Positions 4,153 to 10,435 of a DNA stretch of 10,481 nucleotides are shown piece after piece (positions within the stretch are counted from its first letter, which is position 1; the number at the start of each line of letters is the position of its first letter). A model generated the notes under the pieces. That model was not told the DNA's origin, did no database searches, and saw only the letters and a list, made by a program, of their open reading frames with translations. Position numbers and translations under genes: made by a program. Where the stretch lies: contig CAZGQD010000046.1 of the NCBI GenBank assembly GCA_964527395.1, positions 1 to 10,481 on the forward strand, in the 5' to 3' direction. Origin of the DNA: GCA-2688265 sp964527395. Lineage in GTDB: Archaea; Nanobdellota; Nanobdellia; Woesearchaeales; GW2011-AR9.

Positions 4153-4269
4153 ATTTAGTTCAATAAGGTCCTTGAAAACTAAGAGTTTTCAGGTTTTGTT
4201 CGTTCCTCACAAATCTTCGCTCACTTTTGCTTTTTTAGAGGCCACACATGCGCCCTTATTGAACTAAAT
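4153..4269. repeat. element C, bounded by a perfect 16-bp inverted repeat
   Basis: 4153-4168 (ATTTAGTTCAATAAGG) and 4254-4269 are exact reverse complements around an 85-nt centre. Inside, TGAAAACT-AAG-AGTTTTCA (4173-4191) forms a further hairpin. It lies between the tRNA-Ile promoter and the NnrD promoter, contains no ORF worth calling, and shares only the short word TTCGCTC with element B, so it is treated as a separate element. It could be a MITE-like insertion, a structured RNA or a bidirectional terminator/insulator. Confidence 0.6.
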
Positions 4270-4302
4270 TGATATGTTTTTGAAGAAAGTTAGGGCAAAA
4301 TT

Positions 4303-4318
4303 GCAAAAGTATATAAAG
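4303..4318 (+). promoter_or_regulatory. BRE/TATA promoter of the NnrD fusion gene
   Basis: GCAAAA directly followed by GTATATAAAG is the best promoter match in the window. It predicts initiation near 4340 and a leader of about 50 nt, unlike the leaderless genes. Confidence 0.65.
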
Positions 4319-4377
4319 GCAAAAATAAGTATTTTCTGATATGACTTTGCTCTTATCTATGATAGAGTAGGGTAATT

Positions 4378-4383
4378 GGAGTG
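4378..4383 (+). promoter_or_regulatory. Shine-Dalgarno site for the start at 4390
   Basis: GGAGTG lies 6 bases before ATG 4390 and overlaps the alternative GTG start at 4381, favouring the ATG. Confidence 0.5.
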
Positions 4384-4389
4384 ATCTCA

Positions 4390-5925
4390 ATGAATCTAGG
4401 CCAAATTCACAAATTAATGGACAGGAAAAAGACTTCTCATAAAGGAGAAAATGGCTATGCTCTAGTTGTAGGCGGTAGTGAAGAATATGTGACTGCACCA
4501 GCAATAGCAGGGCTAGCAGCTCTTAGAGCAGGTTGTGATTTAGTAGCTGTAGCAGCACCAGAAAAGGTTGCATGGACCATTAACATGATTAGTTTAGATT
4601 TAGTTACCCACAAAATGTCAGGGGAGACACTGAACATTAAAAATGCTAAAGATGCTGTCAAATTGGCTGACAGATTTGATGCAGTTTTGTTAGGGAACGG
4701 GGCTACTCGGGAAAGCGATGTATTTTCTCAGATGTTTGTGCGTAAATCTATGAAATTGAAGGTTGTAGATGCAGATTCACTTAAGACATTATCATTTAAA
4801 GATTTTACAAATTCACTAATTACACCACATTGGGCAGAGTTAGAGATTTTACTGATCAATTCAGGAAAGGAGTTTTTGATTCAGAAATTACGTGAAGCAA
4901 ACGTGAAAGAGCAAGCAGATATATTACAGGGAAATCTGCGGTACTTTTTGCATAACAACAATGTTTTGCTAGTTAAAGGTGCTACAGATATCATTATTTC
5001 ACGTAACAAAATTGCGTTTAATCGGACAGGAAACCAAGGTATGACTAAAGCAGGTACAGGAGATGTTCTAGCAGGTCTTTGTTTAGGATTTTTAGCAAAA
5101 ACACAAGATTTGTTTAAAAGTGCAGTAGCTGGAGCTTACATTAATGGATTTATTGGAGATATTTTATTGAAGAAAAAAGAGGGTTACTCATTTATTGCTA
5201 GTGATATTCTTAAGGATCTTGGAGAATTACAACGAGAAGTTGAGGAGTTATCATCACGACAAGAGAAAGTTAAGAAGCTTGAAGTGAAAAGAGCGAAAAA
5301 AGATCCTACTTTGCGTCGGTCAGCTGACTCTAAGAAAACTGAAGAGATGGCTCGTAAATTAGAAGCTGAGAAAGTTAAGTTTGAGAAGGAAAAGGAAAGT
5401 ATCTTGAAGAAGTTGGCACGTGAACGTGAGAGGTTTTCTCGTGAGTTAGAGCGGGAAAGAAAGAAGCTTGCTAAGGATCGTGAGAGGCTAGGTGCAGTTA
5501 AGGCTCGGGAACTAAAGAAAGTTGAATCAGAGAAATTAAAATTAAAGTTAGCTAAAGAAAAAGAGAAGAAGGCTAAAATTAAGGATCGTGAGAGATTTGC
5601 TGTTGCTAAGAAGAAAGCTGCTTTGGTAAAAAAGAAGGCTGCTGAGAAGAAGCGTAAGGATGCTGCACGTAAGAAAAAGGAAGCTGCTTTGAAGAAGAAA
5701 AAAGCTATGGCGGCTAAGAAGAAAAAGGCTGCTTTGAAGAAGAAGGCTGGAGCTAAGAAGAAAAAAGTAGCTAAAAAATCAGGATCTAAGAAGAAAGGGA
5801 AGGCAGTTAAGAAATCAAGTTCTAAAGTTAAGAAAAAGGCTGCTAAGAAGTCTAAGGCTAAGAAATATGTTTCTAAAGCTAAAAAAAGTTCTAAGAAAAA
5901 AGTAGCTAAGAAGCGTAAAAGGTAG
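4390..5925 (+). CDS. nnrD: ADP-dependent NAD(P)H-hydrate dehydratase fused to a coiled coil and an H1-like lysine tail
   Basis: A product of 511 residues. Residues 1-280 are a YjeF C-terminal/ribokinase-like dehydratase, which removes water from hydrated NADH or NADPH using ADP (known for the family). Seen motifs: HKGENGYALVVGGS (17-30), DADSL, TPH (145-147), KGA (196-198) and GMTKAGTGDVLAG with the catalytic Asp at 225. No N-terminal epimerase (NnrE) domain is present. Residues about 285-400 are a Lys/Glu/Arg-rich coiled coil, and about 405-511 are almost only Lys, Ala and Ser in AKKK-like repeats, as in histone H1 tails, so DNA, RNA or membrane-surface binding is likely. The family is normally about 280 residues, so nearly half is extra. 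One frame, no internal stop; a single fused gene. Confidence 0.9.
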   Translation: MNLGQIHKLMDRKKTSHKGENGYALVVGGSEEYVTAPAIAGLAALRAGCDLVAVAAPEKVAWTINMISLDLVTHKMSGETLNIKNAKDAVKLADRFDAVLLGNGATRESDVFSQMFVRKSMKLKVVDADSLKTLSFKDFTNSLITPHWAELEILLINSGKEFLIQKLREANVKEQADILQGNLRYFLHNNNVLLVKGATDIIISRNKIAFNRTGNQGMTKAGTGDVLAGLCLGFLAKTQDLFKSAVAGAYINGFIGDILLKKKEGYSFIASDILKDLGELQREVEELSSRQEKVKKLEVKRAKKDPTLRRSADSKKTEEMARKLEAEKVKFEKEKESILKKLARERERFSRELERERKKLAKDRERLGAVKARELKKVESEKLKLKLAKEKEKKAKIKDRERFAVAKKKAALVKKKAAEKKRKDAARKKKEAALKKKKAMAAKKKKAALKKKAGAKKKKVAKKSGSKKKGKAVKKSSSKVKKKAAKKSKAKKYVSKAKKSSKKKVAKKRKR

Positions 5926-5935
5926 TTTTGGTTTA

Positions 5936-5952
5936 GCGAAATACTTTTATAA
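5936..5952 (+). promoter_or_regulatory. BRE/TATA promoter of the gene at 5974
   Basis: GCGAAATA (BRE) plus CTTTTATAA, centred about 25 bases before ATG 5974; leaderless arrangement. Confidence 0.65.
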
Positions 5953-5973
5953 TTGTATTAATTGTTTGTTTTT

Positions 5974-6507
5974 ATGGGATTAGGATATTTAGTTTTAGGA
6001 TTAGGTTTGGCTACTGGTTGTGGAGAGAGTAGTTCTAAAGATGTTGGAAGTGAAATAAAGGGATCTGAGCAGCCAGTTCAGGTAGTTTTTGTAGATGACT
6101 TAGTTGAAGGAGGAGTAGAAGAAGTAGTTGAGCTTTATGTTGGAAAAAATATTAATGCTTATACGCCTGATATAGAAGAAGCTAATTGGACTTACTGGGG
6201 AAATAATGAGCGGACTAGTTTTGAATCATTTGGTTATGAGAACCTTTCAGAATTAGTTTCTGATGTTAGGGAAAATGTAATTGAAAGAGATGGTCCATTT
6301 ATAGGGCTTGTACTTCATACATATGGACCAGGAGTTAGTGAAGAGGTAAAAAATCAAGTAGTTGAAAGTTTAGGAATTCCAAAAGTAGCTTATGTTGATG
6401 AGAGACCTGTTTCTAGTAGGGTAAATGATGTCGGTTTTGAATATGTTGAAATTGGGCCTGTGAGATATATGAGCTTACCAGGTGGAGCGACAGTTTTTTC
6501 TTTTTAG
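5974..6507 (+). CDS. putative small lipoprotein of unknown function
   Basis: A product of 177 residues. It starts with a short hydrophobic stretch ending LATGCGESSS, where Cys16 fits a lipobox followed by a serine-rich linker, so it is probably exported and lipid-anchored. A basic residue before the hydrophobic stretch, usual for signal peptides, is missing. The rest is acidic and soluble, with PFIGLVLHTYGPGVSEEV and PKVAYVDERPVSSR as recognisable strand/helix runs. No family is recognised. ATG 5974 is preferred over TTG 5962 by the leaderless promoter. It converges with the DHH gene, two bases separating the stop codons. Confidence 0.65.
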   Translation: MGLGYLVLGLGLATGCGESSSKDVGSEIKGSEQPVQVVFVDDLVEGGVEEVVELYVGKNINAYTPDIEEANWTYWGNNERTSFESFGYENLSELVSDVRENVIERDGPFIGLVLHTYGPGVSEEVKNQVVESLGIPKVAYVDERPVSSRVNDVGFEYVEIGPVRYMSLPGGATVFSF

Positions 6508-6509
6508 AG

Positions 6510-7586
6510 TTATCTATGAGCTTCTTTGATGCTATCTAATATGAAATCTATAGCTTTGTCTGTGTGTTCTTTATTGATTGTAGCACCACCAACAGCAGCA
6601 TGACCACCACCAGCACCTTCACCGAACTTGTTTGCTAGAGTTTTTAGAGTTTTTCCAACATCTAGTTTTCTTAGATTCTTTTTGAAAATGTTTGCACCTA
6701 GGCCTAAACGAGTGGTGTTTTCAATGTCGTCTACTTTGATAACTAAATTGTAGACTGCATCTTCGTATTTTAGATATTGGTAGAATCTGTCGAAAATACC
6801 TTTGCTTCTTTTGATTTTTCTAGTATCTTGGATTACTGTCATGGTGGGTTTGTCTAAGTAGACATATTCATCGAACTGTTCTCGCCATTCGTTGTGGCCT
6901 TTTAGACGTGCTATGTGCCACTGGAGTGGTTCTAGTTGCCATAGGAGCTTGCTCGTTAAAGGAGAAGGGGATTCGCTTGTGATAGCACTGTTGCTAACGA
7001 AATTTAAGAACTGCTGTGTTAGGAAAAAGTCTTTGCTTCTAATGAAAGATGAGAGAATATGGGTCTTTAGTAAAGGAGTGGAGTTGTCTATGTCCCATTT
7101 GTCTTTTAGATAATAGCAGTTTTTGATTTGTTCTATGTTATATCTTGCATCATCCACTATATCTATGCATTCTTTGAATTGTTCTAATCCTTTAGTGTTT
7201 TTGGCTCCACCTTTGATAGCTAGCTCTATTAATAATCCAGTGTTACTTGGAGCTATTTGGAAATGATGGTCGTGTGTAGGTGGGTTGTCTTTGTCTGGTT
7301 TGTTAGAAGAGTGATGGTCGCACCAAAAGTAGATTTCTTTGTTTGGTTTAGGTAGATCTAAGATGATATCGTTTTTTGTGAATTCTATGCCTTTAAGATT
7401 GTCTAACTTTGCTTCGTAAGGTTTAATTCCTATTACTGGGATGTTTTTTATTTGATCTTTTGTTAGTTCATTTTTTGTTCCTTTTAATTTTAGGATCTCG
7501 TTGAAGTAACGTTTCATGATCCAAGCGCTAAAAAGACCGTCATTGCAGCCTTGATGAGTGATTATTCTGAAATTTGTGTTTACCAT
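6510..7586 (-). CDS. DHH/DHHA1 family phosphoesterase
   Basis: A product of 358 residues, full length for the family. Motif I is THQGCNDGLFSA (10-21), motif II Asp77 (IILDLP), motif III C-DHH-SS with DHH at 90-92, and the DHHA1 substrate-binding loop is GEGAGGGHAAVGGAT (322-336). These residues bind two metal ions, usually Mn. DHH proteins cleave oligoribonucleotides (nanoRNA), cyclic dinucleotides, pAp or single-stranded DNA from an end; the substrate cannot be chosen from sequence. There is no signal peptide, so it is cytoplasmic. It is transcribed alone toward the lipoprotein gene. Its promoter overlaps GATTATGTAC motifs, a possible operator. Confidence 0.85.
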   Translation of the reverse strand: MVNTNFRIITHQGCNDGLFSAWIMKRYFNEILKLKGTKNELTKDQIKNIPVIGIKPYEAKLDNLKGIEFTKNDIILDLPKPNKEIYFWCDHHSSNKPDKDNPPTHDHHFQIAPSNTGLLIELAIKGGAKNTKGLEQFKECIDIVDDARYNIEQIKNCYYLKDKWDIDNSTPLLKTHILSSFIRSKDFFLTQQFLNFVSNSAITSESPSPLTSKLLWQLEPLQWHIARLKGHNEWREQFDEYVYLDKPTMTVIQDTRKIKRSKGIFDRFYQYLKYEDAVYNLVIKVDDIENTTRLGLGANIFKKNLRKLDVGKTLKTLANKFGEGAGGGHAAVGGATINKEHTDKAIDFILDSIKEAHR

Positions 7587-7603
7587 ATTAGTTTTTTCTC
7601 CTG

Positions 7604-7615
7604 TTTATATATAAG
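7604..7615 (-). promoter_or_regulatory. TATA box of the DHH gene
   Basis: On the minus strand CTTATATATAAA is centred about 23-24 bases before ATG 7586. An SD-like CAGGAG lies between box and ATG (7598-7603), so either the gene is leaderless or a second box farther upstream (CTATGTATAAATGG) supplies a leader. Confidence 0.5.
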
Positions 7616-7646
7616 ATTATGTACCATTTATACATAGAATTATGTA
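7615..7646. promoter_or_regulatory. candidate operator: ATTATGTA repeats before the DHH gene
   Basis: ATTATGTA occurs at 7616-7623 and 7639-7646, with the inverted half TACATA at 7631-7636. GATTATGTAC (7615-7624) is identical to 507-516 inside the GTAC array, suggesting the same DNA-binding protein. Confidence 0.4.
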
Positions 7647-7662
7647 TTGTTTTTTTTAAATG

Positions 7663-7930
7663 GAAAAAATAGCGCTATCAGACTTTTCGAAATTTGGGAA
7701 AATGCTTGGAAACAGTGTTTCCAGCACTTGAAAATGAATCATTTTCAATGTTTCCAAACCCTCAACGCTTTGCTTATGAGGTTAGTGCGGGTGTGACCAT
7801 TCGCTCTGAATTTTTCCACTTTGTGGAAACGGCGAAAAATGTGCCATTTTTGAGGTTTGCTGTGCAAACAATGCTCGTTAATATATTATTTTTTTAGTGG
7901 AATTGCCAGTAAGGAGATGGCGCTATTTTC
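7663..7930 (+). ncRNA. structured intergenic element B (terminal stem with a chain of hairpins)
   Basis: AAAATAGCGCTATC (7666-7679) pairs with GATGGCGCTATTTT (7916-7929), with one G-U. Inside are hairpins at 7707-7723 (TGGAAAC/GTTTCCA), 7728-7748 (10 bp), 7760-7781 (CCTCA/TGAGG), 7813-7829 (TTTCCAC/GTGGAAA) and 7855-7869 (GTTTGC/GCAAAC). Blocks shared in order with element A are CAGACTT (7679-7685), a 22-nt block at 7783-7804 (17 of 22 identical, the five differences all transitions) and TGCCAGTAAGGAGA (7904-7917). A 67-codon frame inside it is made of hairpin arms and is not called. It fills the gap between the divergent DHH and voltage-sensor genes. Confidence 0.55.
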
Positions 7931-7980
7931 TTTGTAGTATGCGTTGTTGTATGTTATCTCTTACTACTTTAGAGTATTTT

Positions 7981-7997
7981 CGAAAAGTATATTAAAG
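7981..7997 (+). promoter_or_regulatory. BRE/TATA promoter of the voltage-sensor gene
   Basis: CGAAAAGTATATTAAAG ends 24 bases before ATG 8021; leaderless arrangement, located just outside element B. Confidence 0.6.
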
Positions 7998-8020
7998 CTT
8001 TTTGTGTTTTTATTAGTAGG

Positions 8021-8635
8021 ATGGTTAAAAAGAGTAGTAAATCAAAGACTAAGAAAGTTGTTTCTAAGAGTTCTATGAGCAAAGTTTCTAAGAAAGGATC
8101 TGTTTCTAAAAGAAAAGCTGTTTCTAAGAAGAAAGAAGAGTTACATCATTTGCCGCCGTTTTGGGAAAAAGTTGAGCATTTTAATTCTAGATTAATTCCG
8201 CCAGCTATTCTTGCGCTTGGAGTGATTATTATTGCAGAATTGTTTTTTCATCCAGAAAGTCATTTTTGGCAGGAAGTTATACATATCTCTGATATGATAA
8301 TTATTGCTATATTTGTAGTAGATTTAGGATTTATTTATTATCATGTACAAAACTGGAAAATCTTTTTTAAGAGGTTTTGGTTGGATATCTTGGCAGTGTT
8401 TCCGTTTATTTTGTTCTTTAGAGCAGCTGGGTCAGTGTTCAGGTTTTTTCGGATTGCAGAACAGTTCATTATTGGACAGACACTTTTGCATGAAGGACTT
8501 GAAGTTCGAAAAGCAGTAGCAGCATCTCGAGCGCAGAAGTTAGCTAAATATCTGCGACTTGGAGCTAGAGGAATTAGGATTGTGACAAAATCAAAGTTCT
8601 TTCAGGCGTTTAGAAGTCCTACAAGAAGGAAGTGA
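8021..8635 (+). CDS. voltage-sensor-like four-helix membrane protein without a pore
   Basis: A product of 204 residues. Residues 1-40 are a Lys/Ser-rich cytoplasmic tail (repeated SK/KK). Four helices follow: S1 about 58-76, S2 about 86-108, S3 about 115-133, S4 about 134-152. S2 has F98-x-x-D101 and S3 has Asp122, the positions of the gating-charge transfer centre; S4 carries R134, R141 and R144. The remaining 50 residues are basic and helical, with no S5, pore loop, S6 or selectivity filter. This matches the voltage-sensor part of the ion-transport superfamily. It could be a voltage-sensing accessory subunit or a proton channel, but the S4 arginine spacing is irregular, so gating is unproven. 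Single-gene unit converging on the receiver gene. Confidence 0.7.
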   Translation: MVKKSSKSKTKKVVSKSSMSKVSKKGSVSKRKAVSKKKEELHHLPPFWEKVEHFNSRLIPPAILALGVIIIAELFFHPESHFWQEVIHISDMIIIAIFVVDLGFIYYHVQNWKIFFKRFWLDILAVFPFILFFRAAGSVFRFFRIAEQFIIGQTLLHEGLEVRKAVAASRAQKLAKYLRLGARGIRIVTKSKFFQAFRSPTRRK

Positions 8636-8646
8636 ATGTGGAGAAG

Positions 8647-8653
8647 TGTTTTT
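8647..8653 (+). terminator. T7 tract after the voltage-sensor gene
   Basis: TTTTTTT lies 12 bases after TGA 8633-8635 in the short convergent gap; probable oligo-T terminator for the plus-strand gene. Confidence 0.4.
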
Positions 8654-8678
8654 TTAGTTCTTTAATTTTATTAGTTTT

Positions 8679-9077
8679 TTATTCTAATTGTCTTTGTGAT
8701 AGGGCTTGGTTGATTGCTTTGTATAAAGATTGTTTACTTCCATCTTTTTGAAAAACTGTTAGATTAGGAATATTGTGTCTTTTGTAGCTATCTGGATCTG
8801 AAGAAACTCCAATTAAAGCAGCTGGACTATTAGGGTTGCTTGTTAAGTATGTTTCTAGCATTTCTCCACCATTCATACCAGGTAAATGATAATCTGCTAT
8901 AACTAAGGAGAAAGGTGTTTCATTATCAGTTGTTAGAGCTTCTAGGCCATCTGTTCCGTTTGTTGCTGTAGTTACTGTTGCTCCTGTGCCTCTAAGTTGT
9001 ACTTGGTATAGTTTTAAGGAAGGAGCATGGTCATCTACAATTAGTACAGTTTCGTTAGATAGATTTGGAATTGTCAT
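8679..9077 (-). CDS. stand-alone response regulator receiver domain, copy 1
   Basis: A product of 132 residues, the length of a bare receiver (CheY-type) domain. The acidic pair is D15-D16 (VLIVDDH), the phospho-acceptor is D62 (VIADYHLPGMNGG), the switch Ser is S92/S93, and the conserved Lys is K111. All residues for phosphoryl transfer from a histidine kinase are present, and there is no output domain, so it signals through protein contact. No kinase is encoded in the window. It has its own leaderless promoter. It shares HNIPNL before the Lys with copy 2, so the two are paralogues. Confidence 0.88.
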   Translation of the reverse strand: MTIPNLSNETVLIVDDHAPSLKLYQVQLRGTGATVTTATNGTDGLEALTTDNETPFSLVIADYHLPGMNGGEMLETYLTSNPNSPAALIGVSSDPDSYKRHNIPNLTVFQKDGSKQSLYKAINQALSQRQLE

Positions 9078-9100
9078 ATATGTTATATTTTTGAATGGTA

Positions 9101-9117
9101 TTTATAAAGGTTTTATG
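9101..9117 (-). promoter_or_regulatory. BRE/TATA promoter of receiver copy 1
   Basis: Minus strand CATAAAACC followed by TTTATAAA, centred 27 bases before ATG 9077; leaderless. Confidence 0.7.
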
Positions 9118-9126
9118 AAGAAATTA

Positions 9127-9555
9127 TTAATTTGAGCTTAAAGCTGATTCTATGATATCATGGAGGGCGTATTGATCAAGTGGTTTTGGTAGGTGATGTA
9201 GATTAGGAATATTATGATTTTTGAATCTTTCTTGGTCAGAACCAGATGAAGCAATTAGGATAGTTTCAGGGTTGTAGTGTTTTGAAGCGCAGTATTGTTC
9301 AAACATGTCTCCACCAGTTATATCTGAGTTTGTATCATAATCTGAGATAACTCCTTTGAATTTTTTGGCATGTTCTTTTGTTGTTAATGCAGCTAGACCA
9401 TTTTCTGCAGTTCTAACTCTTGTTACTGTTGCTCCTAATTTCTTTAGGGTTTGAGAGTTGGCTAGAGAAATAAGACCTTCGTCATCTACAACTAACCACC
9501 TTTGTCCTTCTAGGTTTGGTAGAGAGTACTCTTCAACTTGTGCTGTATATGCCAT
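9127..9555 (-). CDS. stand-alone response regulator receiver domain, copy 2
   Basis: A product of 142 residues with a short N-terminal extension of about 18. The acidic pair is D24-D25 (LVVDDEG), the acceptor is D72 (VISDYDTNSDITGGDMF), the switch Ser is S103/S104, and Lys is K124 (HLPKPL). The loop after the acceptor Asp is longer than in copy 1 (DTNSDITGG against HLPGMNGG) and lacks the usual Pro-Gly-Met, so partner specificity probably differs. It is 49 bases from copy 1 with its own promoter, so the two can be expressed separately. Phosphotransfer competent by sequence; the kinase is elsewhere. Confidence 0.87.
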   Translation of the reverse strand: MAYTAQVEEYSLPNLEGQRWLVVDDEGLISLANSQTLKKLGATVTRVRTAENGLAALTTKEHAKKFKGVISDYDTNSDITGGDMFEQYCASKHYNPETILIASSGSDQERFKNHNIPNLHHLPKPLDQYALHDIIESALSSN

Positions 9556-9577
9556 TTGTGCTTAAATTAAGAGTGTA

Positions 9578-9594
9578 TTTATAAATGGTTTCAC
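9578..9594 (-). promoter_or_regulatory. BRE/TATA promoter of receiver copy 2
   Basis: Minus strand GAAACCA followed by TTTATAAA, centred 27 bases before ATG 9555; leaderless and close to the consensus. Confidence 0.7.
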
Positions 9595-9640
9595 TGGAAA
9601 TGGGTTAAAATTGTGATAGAGTTACAGTGAATGAGAAGTT

Positions 9641-9672
9641 GTATATATATTATTATTATTATTAATTATTAT
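9641..9672. repeat. TA and ATT microsatellite
   Basis: GTATATATAT followed by about four ATT units and an imperfect ATTAATTATTAT run. It lies between the end of the gene at 9689-10435 and the receiver promoter. It is simple low-complexity sequence and could unwind easily. Confidence 0.6.
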
Positions 9673-9688
9673 CTATCTTTAACTAATA

Positions 9689-10435
9689 TTAGAAATCAAC
9701 AATATTTTTGAGTACAATACCAAGTTTAGGCATATATCTCCAGATAACTCCGCCATTATGAGGTCTGTAGTTATCATTAAAAGCAGATCCGCTAACTACA
9801 GGTAACTCTGAAGCTGCAGCAGCTATATGAACAGGAGCGCTGTCTTGGAATAGGCCTTGGAGAGGTTCTTGGAGTAAGAGTTTGTATAAGCTTGCGTCTT
9901 GTCTGAAATTTAGGTTGTTATGTCTTCTATGGATTCCAAAAGCAGGTTGCATGGTTTCTAGTTCAGTTAAGGTTGATTTGTCTCTGACTAAGATATCTTG
10001 GAGATTGTGGACTTTGTAACCTTCTGCTCTTAGGGCTTGTTCAAGTTCTTTGTCACCTTGATAATCTGCTGCTGCATGAGTAGGGGTTAAGACTACTGTC
10101 TCTTTGTTTTTTTTATAATCTTTTGCGAATTTTAGCCAGTCTTCTATTGATAGTTTCTTTTTTCCACTGAATTCTCTTGGAATGTTTGGGCAGATAACTA
10201 AATAATCAGTAGGGAGTTCTAATCTTTCTTCTAAAATAGATTGCATTTGCTGAGTTTCTTCACCAGAAAAGAAGATTTTTGTTCTAATTTTAGGGCTACA
10301 GAAACTTAGTGAATAAGCAATACTGTTGTCTGGTGCAGAAGAGTTTTCAACTGTTCTAATTCTTGGTCTGTGAAGTAGAAGATCTTGCATTATTGTCCAG
10401 TATTTTTCTTTTTTTGTTTTGTCAGTAAGAGCCAT
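9689..10435 (-). CDS. uncharacterised protein, weakly like the C-terminal half of a GT-B glycosyltransferase
   Basis: A product of 248 residues. Two stretches recall the nucleotide-sugar-binding half of GT9-type transferases: TDYLVICPNIPREFSGKKK with a following helix and a VVLTPTH strand in the middle, and SAPVHIAAAASELPVVSGSA near the C-terminus, which resembles the family pattern GPMHLAAALGTPVVALFG. The N-terminal Rossmann half expected in a full enzyme (300-350 residues) is absent or unrecognisable. It may be a truncated transferase, a GT-B-derived domain or unrelated. There is no signal peptide or membrane segment. ATG 10435 is the first start; the 46 bases upstream show only weak TATA-like sequence. 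Confidence 0.6.
   Translation of the reverse strand: MALTDKTKKEKYWTIMQDLLLHRPRIRTVENSSAPDNSIAYSLSFCSPKIRTKIFFSGEETQQMQSILEERLELPTDYLVICPNIPREFSGKKKLSIEDWLKFAKDYKKNKETVVLTPTHAAADYQGDKELEQALRAEGYKVHNLQDILVRDKSTLTELETMQPAFGIHRRHNNLNFRQDASLYKLLLQEPLQGLFQDSAPVHIAAAASELPVVSGSAFNDNYRPHNGGVIWRYMPKLGIVLKNIVDF

Noticed and set aside
4153..4269. Integron attC-like site
   Set aside because: The arms do not carry the RYYYAAC/GTTRRRY core motifs of attC sites, and no integrase is in the window.
4256..4504. Minus-strand frame across the NnrD start
   Set aside because: It overlaps the NnrD promoter, start and glycine-rich loop codons, and begins within a confident gene.
5605..5922. Lysine tail of the NnrD fusion as a separate histone-like gene
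   Set aside because: The frame is continuous from the enzyme domain through the coiled coil, with no promoter or RBS before the tail.
6892..7113. Plus-strand frame opposite the DHH gene
   Set aside because: It is antisense to a gene with complete family motifs and has no promoter or RBS of its own.
7694..7897. A 67-codon plus-strand frame between the DHH and voltage-sensor genes
   Set aside because: It lies wholly inside element B and is encoded by its hairpin arms. It has no promoter at leaderless distance and no SD, and the sequence conservation with element A is not protein-like.
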